DNA of 64,000 nt from Mixta intestinalis (GCF_009914055.1 NZ_CP028271.1:3720001-3784000); one strand, 5' to 3'. Shown: positions 1-9,320, counted from the stretch's first letter. Notes: generated by a model from the sequence alone, not told the origin. Program-made: numbers and translations.

Positions 1-717
1 GCTGGTAACCGGAATATGGCTGCGCTCCAGCAGACGATGCAACGCCTTCGCGTTATGCGGCTGGCTGGCCATCAGGCCCAGCAGAATCACCGGATTTTTG
101 GCTTTAGCGATTTTATCGGCCACGGAATGAATAGCGCTATCAGGCGCGGATCCGAGCAGCAGATCGCCGGAAGGCGACAGCACATTACCGCATACCGGGC
201 CGTCCACAATATCCTGCGGCAGACTGACAAACGATCCACCAGGACGTCCCATCTCCGCATAGCGGAAAGCGTTGGCAATGATTTCGCCCAGCGCATCCGG
301 CGCGCCTACTTCGACAGAATATTTGGTGACCGGGCGGAACATGCCAACGGTATCCATGCTCTGGTGAACCAGCTTGGCGCTGTCAGCGCGTTTTACCGCC
401 CCACCCAGCGCAACGACAGGATCGCCCTCTGAGGTGGCGGTCGCCATACCGGTAATCAGGTTGGAACAGCCTGGGCCGGAAGTTACCAGCGCCACGCCCG
501 CTTTACCGGTCAGTCGCCCTACGGCTGCCGCCATAAACGCCGCGTTTGCCTCATGGCGAACCGGGATGGTCTGAATGGAAGAATCCACCAGCGAATCGTA
601 AACTTTGTCTACTTTAGCGCCCGGAATGCCAAACACCTGTTTAACGCCCTGCGCCTCAAGCTGGGCAACAATTAAATCGGCACCGTGCGCCCATTCTTTT
701 TGTATATCGCTTTTCAT
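1..717 (-). CDS. budB: Catabolic acetolactate synthase, N-terminal part (runs off left edge)
   Basis: Thiamine-diphosphate enzyme that condenses two pyruvates into 2-acetolactate for acetoin/butanediol production in the cytoplasm. Only the first 239 codons are in the window. The start ATG (complement of 715-717) is preceded by an AGGAG ribosome site. The protein opens with MKSDIQKEW, has the RHEAN motif near residues 54-58 that carries the catalytic glutamate of this family, and the SGPGCSNLITG segment typical of thiamine-diphosphate synthases. It lies 20 bases after budA on the same strand, so the two are surely cotranscribed. The adjacency to budA argues for the catabolic (BudB/AlsS) rather than the biosynthetic enzyme. 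Confidence 0.93.
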   Translation of the reverse strand, partial: MKSDIQKEWAHGADLIVAQLEAQGVKQVFGIPGAKVDKVYDSLVDSSIQTIPVRHEANAAFMAAAVGRLTGKAGVALVTSGPGCSNLITGMATATSEGDPVVALGGAVKRADSAKLVHQSMDTVGMFRPVTKYSVEVGAPDALGEIIANAFRYAEMGRPGGSFVSLPQDIVDGPVCGNVLSPSGDLLLGSAPDSAIHSVADKIAKAKNPVILLGLMASQPHNAKALHRLLERSHIPVTS

Positions 718-737
718 GGTTTCTCCTGTGGCGAGGT

Positions 738-1520
738 TTAGCTTTCTACGGCGCGGATAGCGCTGTCGAGATCGGCTGGATTAAGATTTGCCTGTAAAAA
801 ATCGCGATGTTCAGGCAAATCGACCACCAGTTTGCTGATGGCACCGAAAGTGAGTACGCCGGATGTCAGGCTATAGTTGAGTACGTGCCCGCCGCCCTGA
901 CGATTGTCAGTTATAAAATGTTCGTGATAGCCCGCTACGTTGATGCCCTGCATGTACTGCGGGGTGCGGAAACCGATCAGCACGCCATCACGCTGGTCAA
1001 AGTGGAAAGTGGGCTGTTGTTCTACCGCTTCCATCATCGGCTTATAAGGGCGATGCTGGCACGGTACGGTGCGCGTCTCTACCTGATGGAAACGCCCATC
1101 GATACGCAACGCGCAAAATTGGTTATCCGAAGCGATCAGGCTGTCGATAACGGCATGAACTTCATCGCGACTGGCGGGGCCATCGAAACGATGCTGGTAC
1201 TGCGGCTGGAAAAAGGTCATCACCGCAAACGGTGTACGCTGTTCCGGGCGTGCCGCGTTAGCACTACCGTCGGCGCGTAGCTGGTAGACTTTGCTATTGA
1301 AAGCAATCATCTCTCCGTCGAGATGATTAAAGGTTCCCAGGCCAAAATCGCCTTTTTTCAGCAGGTCAGCGATCGTGGTAGAACCTTCATAAACACCGCT
1401 CAGCAGGGCGCTCATTAATGAGGTCTGATAGATTACGCTTTCTGGCTGGTCTTTACGCATAGCAGTAACAGTTTCAGCCAGTTCCTTCTCGCATAAACAA
1501 TCAGTTACAGAATGAGTCAT
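738..1520 (-). CDS. budA: Alpha-acetolactate decarboxylase
   Basis: Converts 2-acetolactate to acetoin with release of CO2, the second step of the butanediol branch that limits acid production from pyruvate. The protein has 260 residues, the usual length. The metal-binding histidines are visible as GYHEHF (His199, His201) and GGGHV (His212). It is first in the operon, transcribed leftward from the region facing budR, with budB directly downstream. A third gene, budC (acetoin reductase), would lie outside the window if present. The start ATG at 1520 is followed by a conventional N-terminus without a signal peptide. Confidence 0.93.
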   Translation of the reverse strand: MTHSVTDCLCEKELAETVTAMRKDQPESVIYQTSLMSALLSGVYEGSTTIADLLKKGDFGLGTFNHLDGEMIAFNSKVYQLRADGSANAARPEQRTPFAVMTFFQPQYQHRFDGPASRDEVHAVIDSLIASDNQFCALRIDGRFHQVETRTVPCQHRPYKPMMEAVEQQPTFHFDQRDGVLIGFRTPQYMQGINVAGYHEHFITDNRQGGGHVLNYSLTSGVLTFGAISKLVVDLPEHRDFLQANLNPADLDSAIRAVES

Positions 1521-1624
1521 AAAACACCCTCTGTTTAAATGGTTAATACTGATTAACTATATGTTGACTCGATTCAGTGCGAGGATCCAATATAGAAAGC
1601 TCTTCACTTTGAGACGTTTTAGAT
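1521..1624. promoter_or_regulatory. Divergent budA/budR control region with LysR-type operator
   Basis: This 104-base gap separates divergent budA and budR. It holds a perfect 6-bp inverted repeat, GTTAAT-ACTG-ATTAAC, at 1542-1557, which fits the T-N11-A form of LysR-family binding sites. BudR/AlsR proteins typically activate the adjacent operon in response to acetate. The assignment of the site to BudR is inferred from position and form. Confidence 0.6.
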
Positions 1625-2536
1625 ATGGAACTACGCTATCTGCGTTATTTTGTCGCCGTGGCGCAAACGCGTAACTTCACGCGTGCGGCAGAAATGCTCG
1701 GTATCTCTCAGCCGCCGCTAAGTCAGCAAATATTGCGTCTGGAGCGTGAGATAGGTACGCCGCTGCTGAAGCGGCTGTCGCGCGGCGTTGAGCTGACCGA
1801 AACCGGAGAGGCGTTTTATCAGGATGCCTGCCAGATTCTCGATTTAACGGGACATGCGCTGGAGAAGGCGAAAGGCATTGCACGTGGCGTAACCGGAAAA
1901 CTTTCGCTGGGTTTTGCCAGCTCGGTCGCCTTTCATCAGGATATTTTTGATCTGCTGCATCGCTTTCAACAGCAGTTTCCGGGGGTTACGCTGCTGCCGC
2001 GTGAGGCGAGCATGGCGACGCTGATGCAGGATTTACAGGAGGGATTGCTGGATGCTGCCTTTGTGCGTCTGCCCTGTGAAACCAGCAAATCTTTTCATCT
2101 GAAGCTGATCGCCAGCGAAGCGATGCGCATTGTCTTACCCGTCTCGCATCCACTAAACGCGCAGCAAGAGATTCGTCTGTCACAGTTGAGCGACACGCCG
2201 ATGGTGATCTTTCCGCGGGAAGTGGCGCCAAGCCTGTATGAGTCAATCATCAGCGCCTGCATACGGGCGGGATTTCAGCCGCGGACCAACGCCCAGGCAC
2301 CGCAAATTTCGTCAGCTATCGGTATGGTTGCCGCTGGATTTGGCTTTGCGCTGGTGCCCGAATCGCTCTGTTGCGTAACGATGCCGGGCATCCGTTTTCA
2401 TCCCTGCGCCGAAGCGTCGCTGACCACCGATATCGCGCTGGCGTGGCGACGCTGGGACCGTTCACCCACGATACAGCATCTGCTGGAAACGCTGGCGCAA
2501 CAGCTGAACGAGAAAGGTACAGAAGCTGAGGATTAG
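1625..2536 (+). CDS. budR: LysR-family regulator of the acetoin operon
   Basis: Transcriptional regulator of 303 residues, divergent from budA. The N-terminal winged helix-turn-helix occupies roughly residues 1-60, with the family signature around NFTRAAEMLGISQPPLSQQI; the rest is the substrate-binding-protein-like effector domain. The protein resembles AlsR/BudR, activators of acetolactate decarboxylase and synthase genes that respond to acetate or low pH. Its stop overlaps by four bases the stop of the opposing ygiW-like gene, so the two genes converge tail to tail with no room for a separate terminator. Confidence 0.88.
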   Translation: MELRYLRYFVAVAQTRNFTRAAEMLGISQPPLSQQILRLEREIGTPLLKRLSRGVELTETGEAFYQDACQILDLTGHALEKAKGIARGVTGKLSLGFASSVAFHQDIFDLLHRFQQQFPGVTLLPREASMATLMQDLQEGLLDAAFVRLPCETSKSFHLKLIASEAMRIVLPVSHPLNAQQEIRLSQLSDTPMVIFPREVAPSLYESIISACIRAGFQPRTNAQAPQISSAIGMVAAGFGFALVPESLCCVTMPGIRFHPCAEASLTTDIALAWRRWDRSPTIQHLLETLAQQLNEKGTEAED

Positions 2537-2928
2537 CCTTTAAGTTTACGCACCTGTTTGACTTCCAGCTGCGCATCGTTAAAGGCTTTATCCAGCTCTC
2601 CCTGAAGTTCGACATTATCGCCAGGGGCAACGCTCTGACCTTTCCAGGCTGCATCATCAATCTCTACCGACAGCGTGCCGGTTTTATCACGGAACAGGTA
2701 GTTATCGTCGCTGAGACGCTTCTCAATATGACCGCGTACCGTTACCCAGCTGTCATCCTTCATCGCTTTCGCTTCTTTTACCGTTACAACATTGTGCGGT
2801 TCTTTAAACCCGCTCTGTTGCGCTTCGGTCTGCGGCGCGTTCGGATCGACGAAACCCCCGCTCTGCGCCGCCAGGGACGGTAGGGTAAACAGCGCAAGAA
2901 TCGCCATTGCTGTAGCATGCTTTTTCAT
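2533..2928 (-). CDS. YgiW/YdeI-family periplasmic OB-fold stress protein
   Basis: Small secreted protein of 131 residues in the bacterial OB-fold (BOF) family, whose members are periplasmic and linked to stress tolerance. Residues 1-21 form a signal peptide (MKKHATAMAILALF, cleavage near LAA). The mature part has the family core VTVRGHIEKRLSDDNYLFRD and ends KQVRKLKG, closely paralleling E. coli YgiW. Two consecutive ATG codons occur; the second (2928) has the better spacing to an AGAGGG ribosome site and matches the MKK start of YgiW. Exact paralogue (YgiW, YdeI or another) is not resolved. Confidence 0.85.
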   Translation of the reverse strand: MKKHATAMAILALFTLPSLAAQSGGFVDPNAPQTEAQQSGFKEPHNVVTVKEAKAMKDDSWVTVRGHIEKRLSDDNYLFRDKTGTLSVEIDDAAWKGQSVAPGDNVELQGELDKAFNDAQLEVKQVRKLKG

Positions 2929-3054
2929 CATATTTCCCTCTTCTGGCAAATAATCTCAATCAACAGCTCTAAGTACAGCACAGAGTTCTCGTCTGGATCG
3001 TGTTAACGGCACTTTTTTATCGCCAGCCTTTAACGCTGGCTCACGCTTTGTGGC

Positions 3055-4923
3055 TTAAATTTCCACCTGAGTCCCCAGCTCGATAACCCGGTTAGGCGGG
3101 ATTTCAAACTGATCGGGCGCGCGCAGAGCATTACGCTGTAGCGCAAGGAACAGCTTGCCACGCAGATGCAAATACCACGGGCGTTTACCGATAATCAGCG
3201 ATTCATGCGACATAAAGAATGAGGTTTCCATCATCCGACAGTTCAGCCCTTCCAGCCCGCAGCGATGGAAAATTTCTTCCATATTCGGCGTCTCTCGCCA
3301 GCCGTAGCTGGCAACCACGCGCCAGAACGTCGGTGATAGCTGTTCAATGGTAACGCGACGGACATTATGGACGTATGGCGCATCTTCGGTGCGCAGCGTC
3401 AGCAGCACCACCCTTTCATGCAGCACCTTGTTATGCTTCAGGTTATGCAGCAGCGCAAAGGGAATGACGTTCAGCGCACGTGACATATAAACCGCAGTGC
3501 CCGGCACGCGAACCGGCGGCGATTTCTCCAGAGAGGTGATCATTGCATCCAGCGAATTGCCGTGCTCATGCATCCGGCGCAGCAGGCGAAAACGCTCGCT
3601 TTTCCAGGTGGTCATGATCAGGAACATCGTCAGGCCGAGGCAGATTGGCAGCCAGCCACCGGTGAAAATCTTCATCAGGTTAGCTGAGAAGAGCGGAATA
3701 TCGATGCAGAGCAGCGCCACCAGAATAACGCCCACCAGCAGCCGGTTCCAGTGCCAGTTCTTTATCGCAACGGTACATACCAGAATGGAGGTCAGAATCA
3801 TGGTGCCGGTTACGGCAATCCCGTAAGCCGCCGCCAGATTGCTGGAGTGTTCGAAACTGATGATGACAATCAACACCGCGTAGTAAAGCAGCCAGTTAAT
3901 TACTGGAATATAGATCTGGCCCGACTCTTCTTCTGAGGTATGAATAATACGCATCGGCGGCAGATAGCCCAGGCGTACCGCCTGACGGGTAAGGGAGAAA
4001 ACGCCGGAAATCACCGCTTGCGAGGCGATAACCGTCGCCAGGGTAGCAAGGATCAGCATCGGAATCAGCGCCCAGTCCGGTGCCAGTAAAAAGAAGGGAT
4101 TCTTAATCGCCTCAGGATGTTTCAGCAGCAGCGCCCCCTGGCCAAAGTAGTTCAGCACCAGCGAAGGGACAACTACGCTAAACCAGGCCAGACGAATCGG
4201 CGTTTTACCGAAGTGGCCCATATCCGCATAGAGCGCCTCCACGCCGGTAATTGCCAGCACCACCGAACCGAGCGCGAAGAAGGAGATCTGCTTATATTCC
4301 AGGAAGAAATGTATTGCCCAGGCGGGATTCAGCGCCTGCAAGACTTCCGGGTTATGGAAAATACTACGGGCACCCAGTACGGCCAGCACGGTAAACCACA
4401 GCAGCATCACCGGCGCGAACAGCTTACCCACCATGCCGGTGCCGTGCTTTTGAATCACAAACAGCAACGTCAGCACCGTAATCGATAGCGGCACGATATA
4501 GGGATCGAGCGACGGCGCGGCGATTTCCAGGCCTTCTATCGCCGACATCACCGAGATAGCAGGCGTAATCACCACTTCGCCATAAAAGAAACTGCCTCCG
4601 ATCAGACCCATAATCACCAGGATGGCGGTGGCTTTGCCGCCGGTATTGCGTCCGGCCAGTGACATCAGCGTCAGGATACCGCCCTCGCCGGCGTTATCGG
4701 CGCGCATCACGTAGCTGATATATTTCAGCGACACCACCAGGATCAGCAGCCAGAATATTAATGATAAGAAGCCAAACACGGCGTCACGCTCTACGCCAAA
4801 ACCAAACTGTCCGGACAGACATTCGCGTAAGGTATAAAGCGGGCTGGTGCCGATATCCCCGTAAACCACACCAATTGCTGCCAGCGTGACAGCGCCAAGC
4901 GGCTGCTTCTTGTCAGAACTCAT
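3055..4923 (-). CDS. kup: Low-affinity potassium uptake protein Kup
   Basis: Inner-membrane K+/H+ symporter of the KUP/HAK/KT family, 622 residues as in E. coli. The conserved amino-terminal stretch GVVYGDIGTSPLY begins near residue 20, followed by about twelve hydrophobic segments and a hydrophilic cytoplasmic C-terminal domain ending RVIELGTQVEI. The in-frame codons upstream are not needed: the start at 4923 gives the usual MSSDKKQPLG beginning. It is divergent from ravA, as in E. coli, with 267 bases between. No potassium-responsive element was recognised in that gap. Confidence 0.96.
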   Translation of the reverse strand: MSSDKKQPLGAVTLAAIGVVYGDIGTSPLYTLRECLSGQFGFGVERDAVFGFLSLIFWLLILVVSLKYISYVMRADNAGEGGILTLMSLAGRNTGGKATAILVIMGLIGGSFFYGEVVITPAISVMSAIEGLEIAAPSLDPYIVPLSITVLTLLFVIQKHGTGMVGKLFAPVMLLWFTVLAVLGARSIFHNPEVLQALNPAWAIHFFLEYKQISFFALGSVVLAITGVEALYADMGHFGKTPIRLAWFSVVVPSLVLNYFGQGALLLKHPEAIKNPFFLLAPDWALIPMLILATLATVIASQAVISGVFSLTRQAVRLGYLPPMRIIHTSEEESGQIYIPVINWLLYYAVLIVIISFEHSSNLAAAYGIAVTGTMILTSILVCTVAIKNWHWNRLLVGVILVALLCIDIPLFSANLMKIFTGGWLPICLGLTMFLIMTTWKSERFRLLRRMHEHGNSLDAMITSLEKSPPVRVPGTAVYMSRALNVIPFALLHNLKHNKVLHERVVLLTLRTEDAPYVHNVRRVTIEQLSPTFWRVVASYGWRETPNMEEIFHRCGLEGLNCRMMETSFFMSHESLIIGKRPWYLHLRGKLFLALQRNALRAPDQFEIPPNRVIELGTQVEI

Positions 4924-5190
4924 AATGTCATCTTTTGTTGGAGCGCAGCGACGCATACGCGCGCACGGCTCAGGCCATCAAAAAGCGCACAGTATGCCTA
5001 AATTTATATAAAAGCCCACCCCCGAAGCAGCGGGAAGCTTTGATAATCATTGGCAATAAAAGCGCTGCTTCACCCTTTCATGATAAAAAAGCTGACGGCT
5101 ATCAAAGCTTTCAAGCATGATAGCCCGTAGTGTTTGCGCCCGCCGATCGGGTTAATGCGTGTGCAGTAGTAACAGGATAATTGACTGATT
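4924..5190. other. kup/ravA intergenic region
   Basis: This 267-base space must hold the divergent promoters of kup and ravA-viaA. I could not assign a specific operator or a small RNA gene here. An ORF that can be read on the plus strand (4935-5120) has no ribosome site or recognisable product. Confidence 0.5.
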
Positions 5191-6687
5191 ATGGCTCAAC
5201 CACATTTACTGGCGGAAAGAATTTCACGTCTCAGCAATGCGTTAGAAAAAGGCCTGTATGAGCGACATCATGCGATACGCCTCTGTCTGCTCGCCGCGCT
5301 CAGTGGAGAAAGCGTTTTTCTGCTGGGGCCGCCGGGCATCGCCAAAAGCCTGATAGCCCGTCGACTGAAGTATGCCTTCCAGCATGCGCGGGCCTTTGAG
5401 TATCTGATGACGCGTTTTTCCACGCCGGAGGAAGTTTTTGGTCCTCTTTCCATTCAGGCGCTAAAAGATGAAGGGCGCTATCAACGACTCACCAAAGGCT
5501 ACCTTCCCGATGCAGAGATCGTCTTCCTGGATGAGATCTGGAAAGCGGGCCCGGCCATTCTGAATACCCTCCTTACCGCCATCAACGAACGCCGCTTTCG
5601 CAACGGCGACACGGAAGAAAGCATCCCAATGCGTCTGCTGGTAGCCGCCTCTAACGAGCTTCCCGAAACGGACAGCGGCCTGGAGGCACTGTATGACCGG
5701 ATGCTAATTCGCCTGTGGCTGGACAACGTCCATGAAAAGCATAACTTCCGCAATATGCTTCTCCACCAGCAGGATGACAATGCTAATCCGGTAGAGAGCA
5801 CGCTCTGTATTACAGATGAAGAGTATCAGCAATGGCAGGCCAGCATCAGCCAGGTTGCCCTGCCGGAGTCGGTGTTTGAACTGATTTATCAGCTGCGTCA
5901 GCGGCTGGAGGTACTGCCAGAAGCACCTTATATTTCCGATCGCCGCTGGAAAAAGGCCCTCCATCTGTTACAGGCCAGCGCTTTTTTCAGTGGCCGACAG
6001 GCGATCGCCCCGGTAGATCTGATTCTGCTGAAAGATTGCCTCTGGCACGATCTGCCTTCCATGACATTACTGGATCGGGAAATCGATAGCCTGATCACCC
6101 AGCAGGCGTGGCAGCAGCAACCGATGCTGATCGCGCTACAGCGGATTAAAGCGCGTCGTCTGGCGCTTTCTCAACAGCAAAGTCTCGATCGGGCAGTTAA
6201 GCTGGAAAAGCATGGCGGCATGTTTAGCCGCAAAGCACACTATGAGCTGCCAGCCTCGCTGCGCGACGATTCGCTGACGCTGATGCTGCAACAGCCGCTG
6301 ACGCTGCACGATATCCAGGTAACTCATGTGGTGATAATGCGTGACGCGTTGCAGCAGTGGCTACAGAAAGGCGGCGAAGTGCGCGGCAAACTGAACGGCA
6401 TCGGTTTTGCCCAGACACTGGATATACAAATAGACAGCAGTGACTGTCTGACGCTGCGTGATATCAGCCTGCAATCCTCCCGCCTAGCGCTGCCGGCTGA
6501 ACTTAGCAATGAAGCTCTGCCGGCTGAAATTAGCGATGCGCTGGACGCGCTGGAAATCCAGCTGCGAGCGCAACGGACACTGTTCAACCAGCATCAGCGT
6601 TGCCTGTTTATCAGCGATGACTGGCTGGCGCGTATTGAAAACAGCCTACAGGATGTGGCTGAGCAGCTGAAAAAAGCCAGACAATGA
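5191..6687 (+). CDS. ravA: MoxR-family AAA+ ATPase RavA
   Basis: Cytoplasmic ATPase of 498 residues that works with the von Willebrand factor A protein ViaA. The Walker A motif GPPGIAKS is at residues 46-53 and the Walker B motif VFLDE at 111-115; sensor and arginine-finger regions follow, then a C-terminal extension (about 300-498) that in E. coli forms the LARA domain contacting lysine decarboxylase LdcI. In E. coli RavA-ViaA affects aminoglycoside sensitivity and respiratory complexes. The last four bases overlap viaA (ATGA), showing translational coupling in a two-gene operon. Confidence 0.95.
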   Translation: MAQPHLLAERISRLSNALEKGLYERHHAIRLCLLAALSGESVFLLGPPGIAKSLIARRLKYAFQHARAFEYLMTRFSTPEEVFGPLSIQALKDEGRYQRLTKGYLPDAEIVFLDEIWKAGPAILNTLLTAINERRFRNGDTEESIPMRLLVAASNELPETDSGLEALYDRMLIRLWLDNVHEKHNFRNMLLHQQDDNANPVESTLCITDEEYQQWQASISQVALPESVFELIYQLRQRLEVLPEAPYISDRRWKKALHLLQASAFFSGRQAIAPVDLILLKDCLWHDLPSMTLLDREIDSLITQQAWQQQPMLIALQRIKARRLALSQQQSLDRAVKLEKHGGMFSRKAHYELPASLRDDSLTLMLQQPLTLHDIQVTHVVIMRDALQQWLQKGGEVRGKLNGIGFAQTLDIQIDSSDCLTLRDISLQSSRLALPAELSNEALPAEISDALDALEIQLRAQRTLFNQHQRCLFISDDWLARIENSLQDVAEQLKKARQ

Positions 6688-8141
6688 TTTCGCTGGATAC
6701 CATAAGCACCTTACTGTCGATAAGCCAGAGTCAGCTGGTTGAAGATCTGGCTATCACACTGCTGGCATCGCCGCAGCTGGTGCTGTTTTTCGAAAAATTT
6801 CCCGGCATGAAGAAGTCTCTGCTGCGCGATCTGCCTTACTGGAAGGCGGAAGCAGGAGAAGACCTGAAAGCCACGCCGGTGCCGGAAGCGCTGAAGCAGG
6901 AGTTTCGCCTGTTTCAGCATCATCAAACGCTGAGCCTGAGCGCATTTACCCGGACGCTTCCCTCTTTACTGGCCGAGCTGGAACGCCTTGCCTCTCCCTT
7001 TAGCGAGCAGGCCCAGACGTTAACGGCACACAGCGAGAACCAGCTTAGTCCGGCGCAGCATACGCTGTTCCTGCAGCGCTGGCGGCTTAGCCTGACGCTG
7101 CAAACCATGACGTTAAATGAACATCTGCTGGAGCAACAGCGGGAAAAATTGCTGGCCGAGCTGCAACAGCGTATGGCGCTGAGCGGGCAGCTGGCACCCT
7201 TGCTGTCGGAAAACGATGAAACTTCGGCAGGACGCCTGTGGGATCTGAGCGCCGCGCCGCTACAGCACGATGACTATCAGCAGCTGGTGGAATATGGTGA
7301 ATTTCTTGCCGGACAGCCGGAGCTGATGAAGCTGGCGCAGCAGCTGGGCCGCAGCCGGGATGCTAAATCAGCCCCGGCGCAGGAGGCACCGCCGGAAACC
7401 TTTCGTCAGCCGGTACATCAGCCCGATAACGTCCCGGAAGAGGTTAACGGCCTGCATCAAAGTGAAGATGTGTTGCGCCTGCTGCCTACCGAGCTGGCAA
7501 CGCTTGGCATCAGCGAGCTGGAACTGGAGTTCTACCGGCGACTGGTGGAGAAGCGGCTGCTGACCTATCGTCTACAGGGAGAAAGCTGGCATGAAAAGGT
7601 GATACAGCGACCGGTCAGCCATCAACAGCAGCAGCCTTACCCCAAAGGTCCGTTTATTATCTGCGTTGATACTTCAGGCTCAATGGGCGGCTTTAACGAA
7701 CGCTGCGCGAAAGCATTTTGTCTGGCGCTGCTGAAAATCGCGCTGGCCGACAAGCGCCGCTGTTATGTCATGCTGTTTGCCCATCAGGTGATTGGCTATG
7801 AGCTGACGGCAGAAGATGGTATCGCGCAGGCGATTCGCTTCCTCAACCAGCGATTCCGCGGCGGCACCGATCTTGCCGCCTGCCTGGATACGGTACTGCA
7901 ACGGCTACAGCGCGAAGCGTGGCGCGAGGCGGATGCGGTGATCGTCTCTGACTTTATCGCCCAGCGATTGCCGGAACCGCTTATTAAATCGGTTCACCAC
8001 CAGCAACAACATCAGCAACAGCGCTTCCATGCTGTCGCCATGTCAGCGCACGGCAAGCCAGGCATTCTGCGTATTTTCGATCATATCTGGCGTTTTGATA
8101 CCAGCCTGCGGCAGCGCCTGCTGCGCCGCTGGAAACGTTGA
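6684..8141 (+). CDS. viaA: ViaA, von Willebrand factor A-domain partner of RavA
   Basis: Protein of 485 residues. A long helical N-terminal region is followed by a C-terminal VWA domain starting near residue 320; its metal-ion-dependent adhesion site is visible as DTSGS (329-333). ViaA stimulates the RavA ATPase and is thought to link it to target protein complexes at the inner membrane. It overlaps ravA by four bases and is the last gene of the operon. The internal segment around residues 220-255 is rich in Pro, Gln and Glu and is probably a flexible linker. Confidence 0.95.
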   Translation: MISLDTISTLLSISQSQLVEDLAITLLASPQLVLFFEKFPGMKKSLLRDLPYWKAEAGEDLKATPVPEALKQEFRLFQHHQTLSLSAFTRTLPSLLAELERLASPFSEQAQTLTAHSENQLSPAQHTLFLQRWRLSLTLQTMTLNEHLLEQQREKLLAELQQRMALSGQLAPLLSENDETSAGRLWDLSAAPLQHDDYQQLVEYGEFLAGQPELMKLAQQLGRSRDAKSAPAQEAPPETFRQPVHQPDNVPEEVNGLHQSEDVLRLLPTELATLGISELELEFYRRLVEKRLLTYRLQGESWHEKVIQRPVSHQQQQPYPKGPFIICVDTSGSMGGFNERCAKAFCLALLKIALADKRRCYVMLFAHQVIGYELTAEDGIAQAIRFLNQRFRGGTDLAACLDTVLQRLQREAWREADAVIVSDFIAQRLPEPLIKSVHHQQQHQQQRFHAVAMSAHGKPGILRIFDHIWRFDTSLRQRLLRRWKR

Positions 8142-8160
8142 ACCAGCCTCTGCAGCTTTG

Positions 8161-8227
8161 CCTTTGCAATCTTTTCCGGCAAAGGTAGGATGCCTTTATG
8201 CTGACGGAGCATGATGCTCCGGTCAGC
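8161..8227 (+). terminator. Paired hairpins between viaA and asnC
   Basis: Two stem-loops follow viaA. The first pairs CCTTTGC (8161-8167) with GCAAAGG (8179-8185). The second pairs 8200-8210 with 8216-8227 around the loop ATGAT, with one bulged base. Neither is followed by a clear T run, so termination may be rho-dependent, or the second hairpin may belong to the asnC leader, whose ribosome site starts 25 bases further on. Confidence 0.5.
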
Positions 8228-8261
8228 CATCCCCTTCCGTTAGCCAAAAGTGGAGCGAAAC

Positions 8262-8723
8262 GTGGCAGAAACGCTACAACTCGATAATCTGGATCGCGGG
8301 ATCCTTAATGCGCTGCTGGATAATGCCCGTACCGCCTACGCTGAACTGGCCAAGCAATTTAACGTCAGCCCCGGCACCATTCATGTCCGCGTGGAGAAAA
8401 TGCGTCAGGCTGGCATCATTAAGGGCACGCGCGTGGAAATCGATCCCCGGCGACTGGGCTATGACGTTTGTTGCTTTATCGGCATTATTTTAAAGAGCGC
8501 GCGTGACTATCCGGCAGCTCTCGCCAGACTGGAAGAACTGGATGAGGTGGTTGAGGCCTGGTATACCACCGGACACTACAGCATTTTCATTAAGGTGATG
8601 TGCCGCTCCATCGATGCGCTTCAGCAGGTGCTGATTAACAAGATCCAGACCATTGACGAAATTCAGTCAACGGAAACGCTGATCTCGCTGCAAAACCCGA
8701 TCATGCGCACCATCAAGCCATGA
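8262..8723 (+). CDS. asnC: Transcriptional regulator AsnC
   Basis: Lrp/AsnC-family regulator of 153 residues: an N-terminal helix-turn-helix (about 5-65, with LAKQFNVSPGTIHVRVEKM) and a C-terminal RAM effector domain that binds asparagine. It ends IMRTIKP exactly as in E. coli. The GTG at 8262 was chosen because GGAG lies six bases upstream and the product length matches; an earlier in-frame GTG at 8250 overlaps that ribosome site. In E. coli AsnC activates the divergent asnA, but here the upstream neighbour is viaA and no asnA is present. Confidence 0.94.
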   Translation: MAETLQLDNLDRGILNALLDNARTAYAELAKQFNVSPGTIHVRVEKMRQAGIIKGTRVEIDPRRLGYDVCCFIGIILKSARDYPAALARLEELDEVVEAWYTTGHYSIFIKVMCRSIDALQQVLINKIQTIDEIQSTETLISLQNPIMRTIKP

Positions 8724-8802
8724 TCTGTGCATAAAGTTATCCTCCTCGTGGTGCCGCTTGCTAAAAGCGGATCCACCTGGTCTCCCGTCATTCATCATCT
8801 TG

Positions 8803-8811
8803 TTTTCCACA
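8803..8811 (+). promoter_or_regulatory. DnaA box-like site upstream of mioC
   Basis: The nonamer TTTTCCACA at 8803-8811 differs from the consensus TTATCCACA at one position. The E. coli mioC promoter carries a DnaA box and is repressed by DnaA, so a similar role is plausible here. Function is inferred from position only. Confidence 0.45.
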
Positions 8812-8879
8812 GGTAGATCCCAGCCTGATCACAGCGTACAATGCCCGCTCTTGATAACAGCACGTTGCAGGATCGCACA

Positions 8880-9320
8880 ATGGCAGATATCACCCTTATC
8901 AGCGGCAGCACTCTGGGTAGTGCAGAATATGTAGCAGAGCATCTGGCGGATAAGCTGGAAGAAGCAGGCCTGACAACCGAGACGCTGCACGGGCCGTCTC
9001 TGGAAGAGCTGCCTTTACAGGGCGTATGGCTGGTGGTCAGCTCTACACATGGTGCAGGTGAACTGCCTGATAACCTTCAGCCGCTTTATGATGAGCTGGA
9101 ACAGCTGCGCCCCGATCTCTCCGGTTTGCGTTTCGGCGCTATCGGCATTGGCAACCGCGAATACGATCTCTTTTGCGGCGCGATCAAACATATTGACCGT
9201 TTGCTTATCGCGCTCGGTGCACAGCGCATCGGTGAAAGACTGGAAATTAACGTACTGGAACATGAGATCCCGGAAGATCCGGCTGAGGCCTGGCTGGAAA
9301 ACTGGCGACCTTTGCTCTAG
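8880..9320 (+). CDS. mioC: Flavodoxin-like protein MioC
   Basis: FMN-binding flavodoxin-like protein of 146 residues, described in E. coli as supporting biotin synthase activity. The N-terminal phosphate-binding loop SGSTLGSAEYVAEHL (about residues 7-21) and the later SSTHGAGELPDN segment fit the flavodoxin fold. The ATG at 8880 gives the conserved MADITLISG start; the frame can be extended upstream but without homology. The gene reads toward oriC, so its transcription crosses the origin, as in E. coli. Confidence 0.95.
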   Translation: MADITLISGSTLGSAEYVAEHLADKLEEAGLTTETLHGPSLEELPLQGVWLVVSSTHGAGELPDNLQPLYDELEQLRPDLSGLRFGAIGIGNREYDLFCGAIKHIDRLLIALGAQRIGERLEINVLEHEIPEDPAEAWLENWRPLL

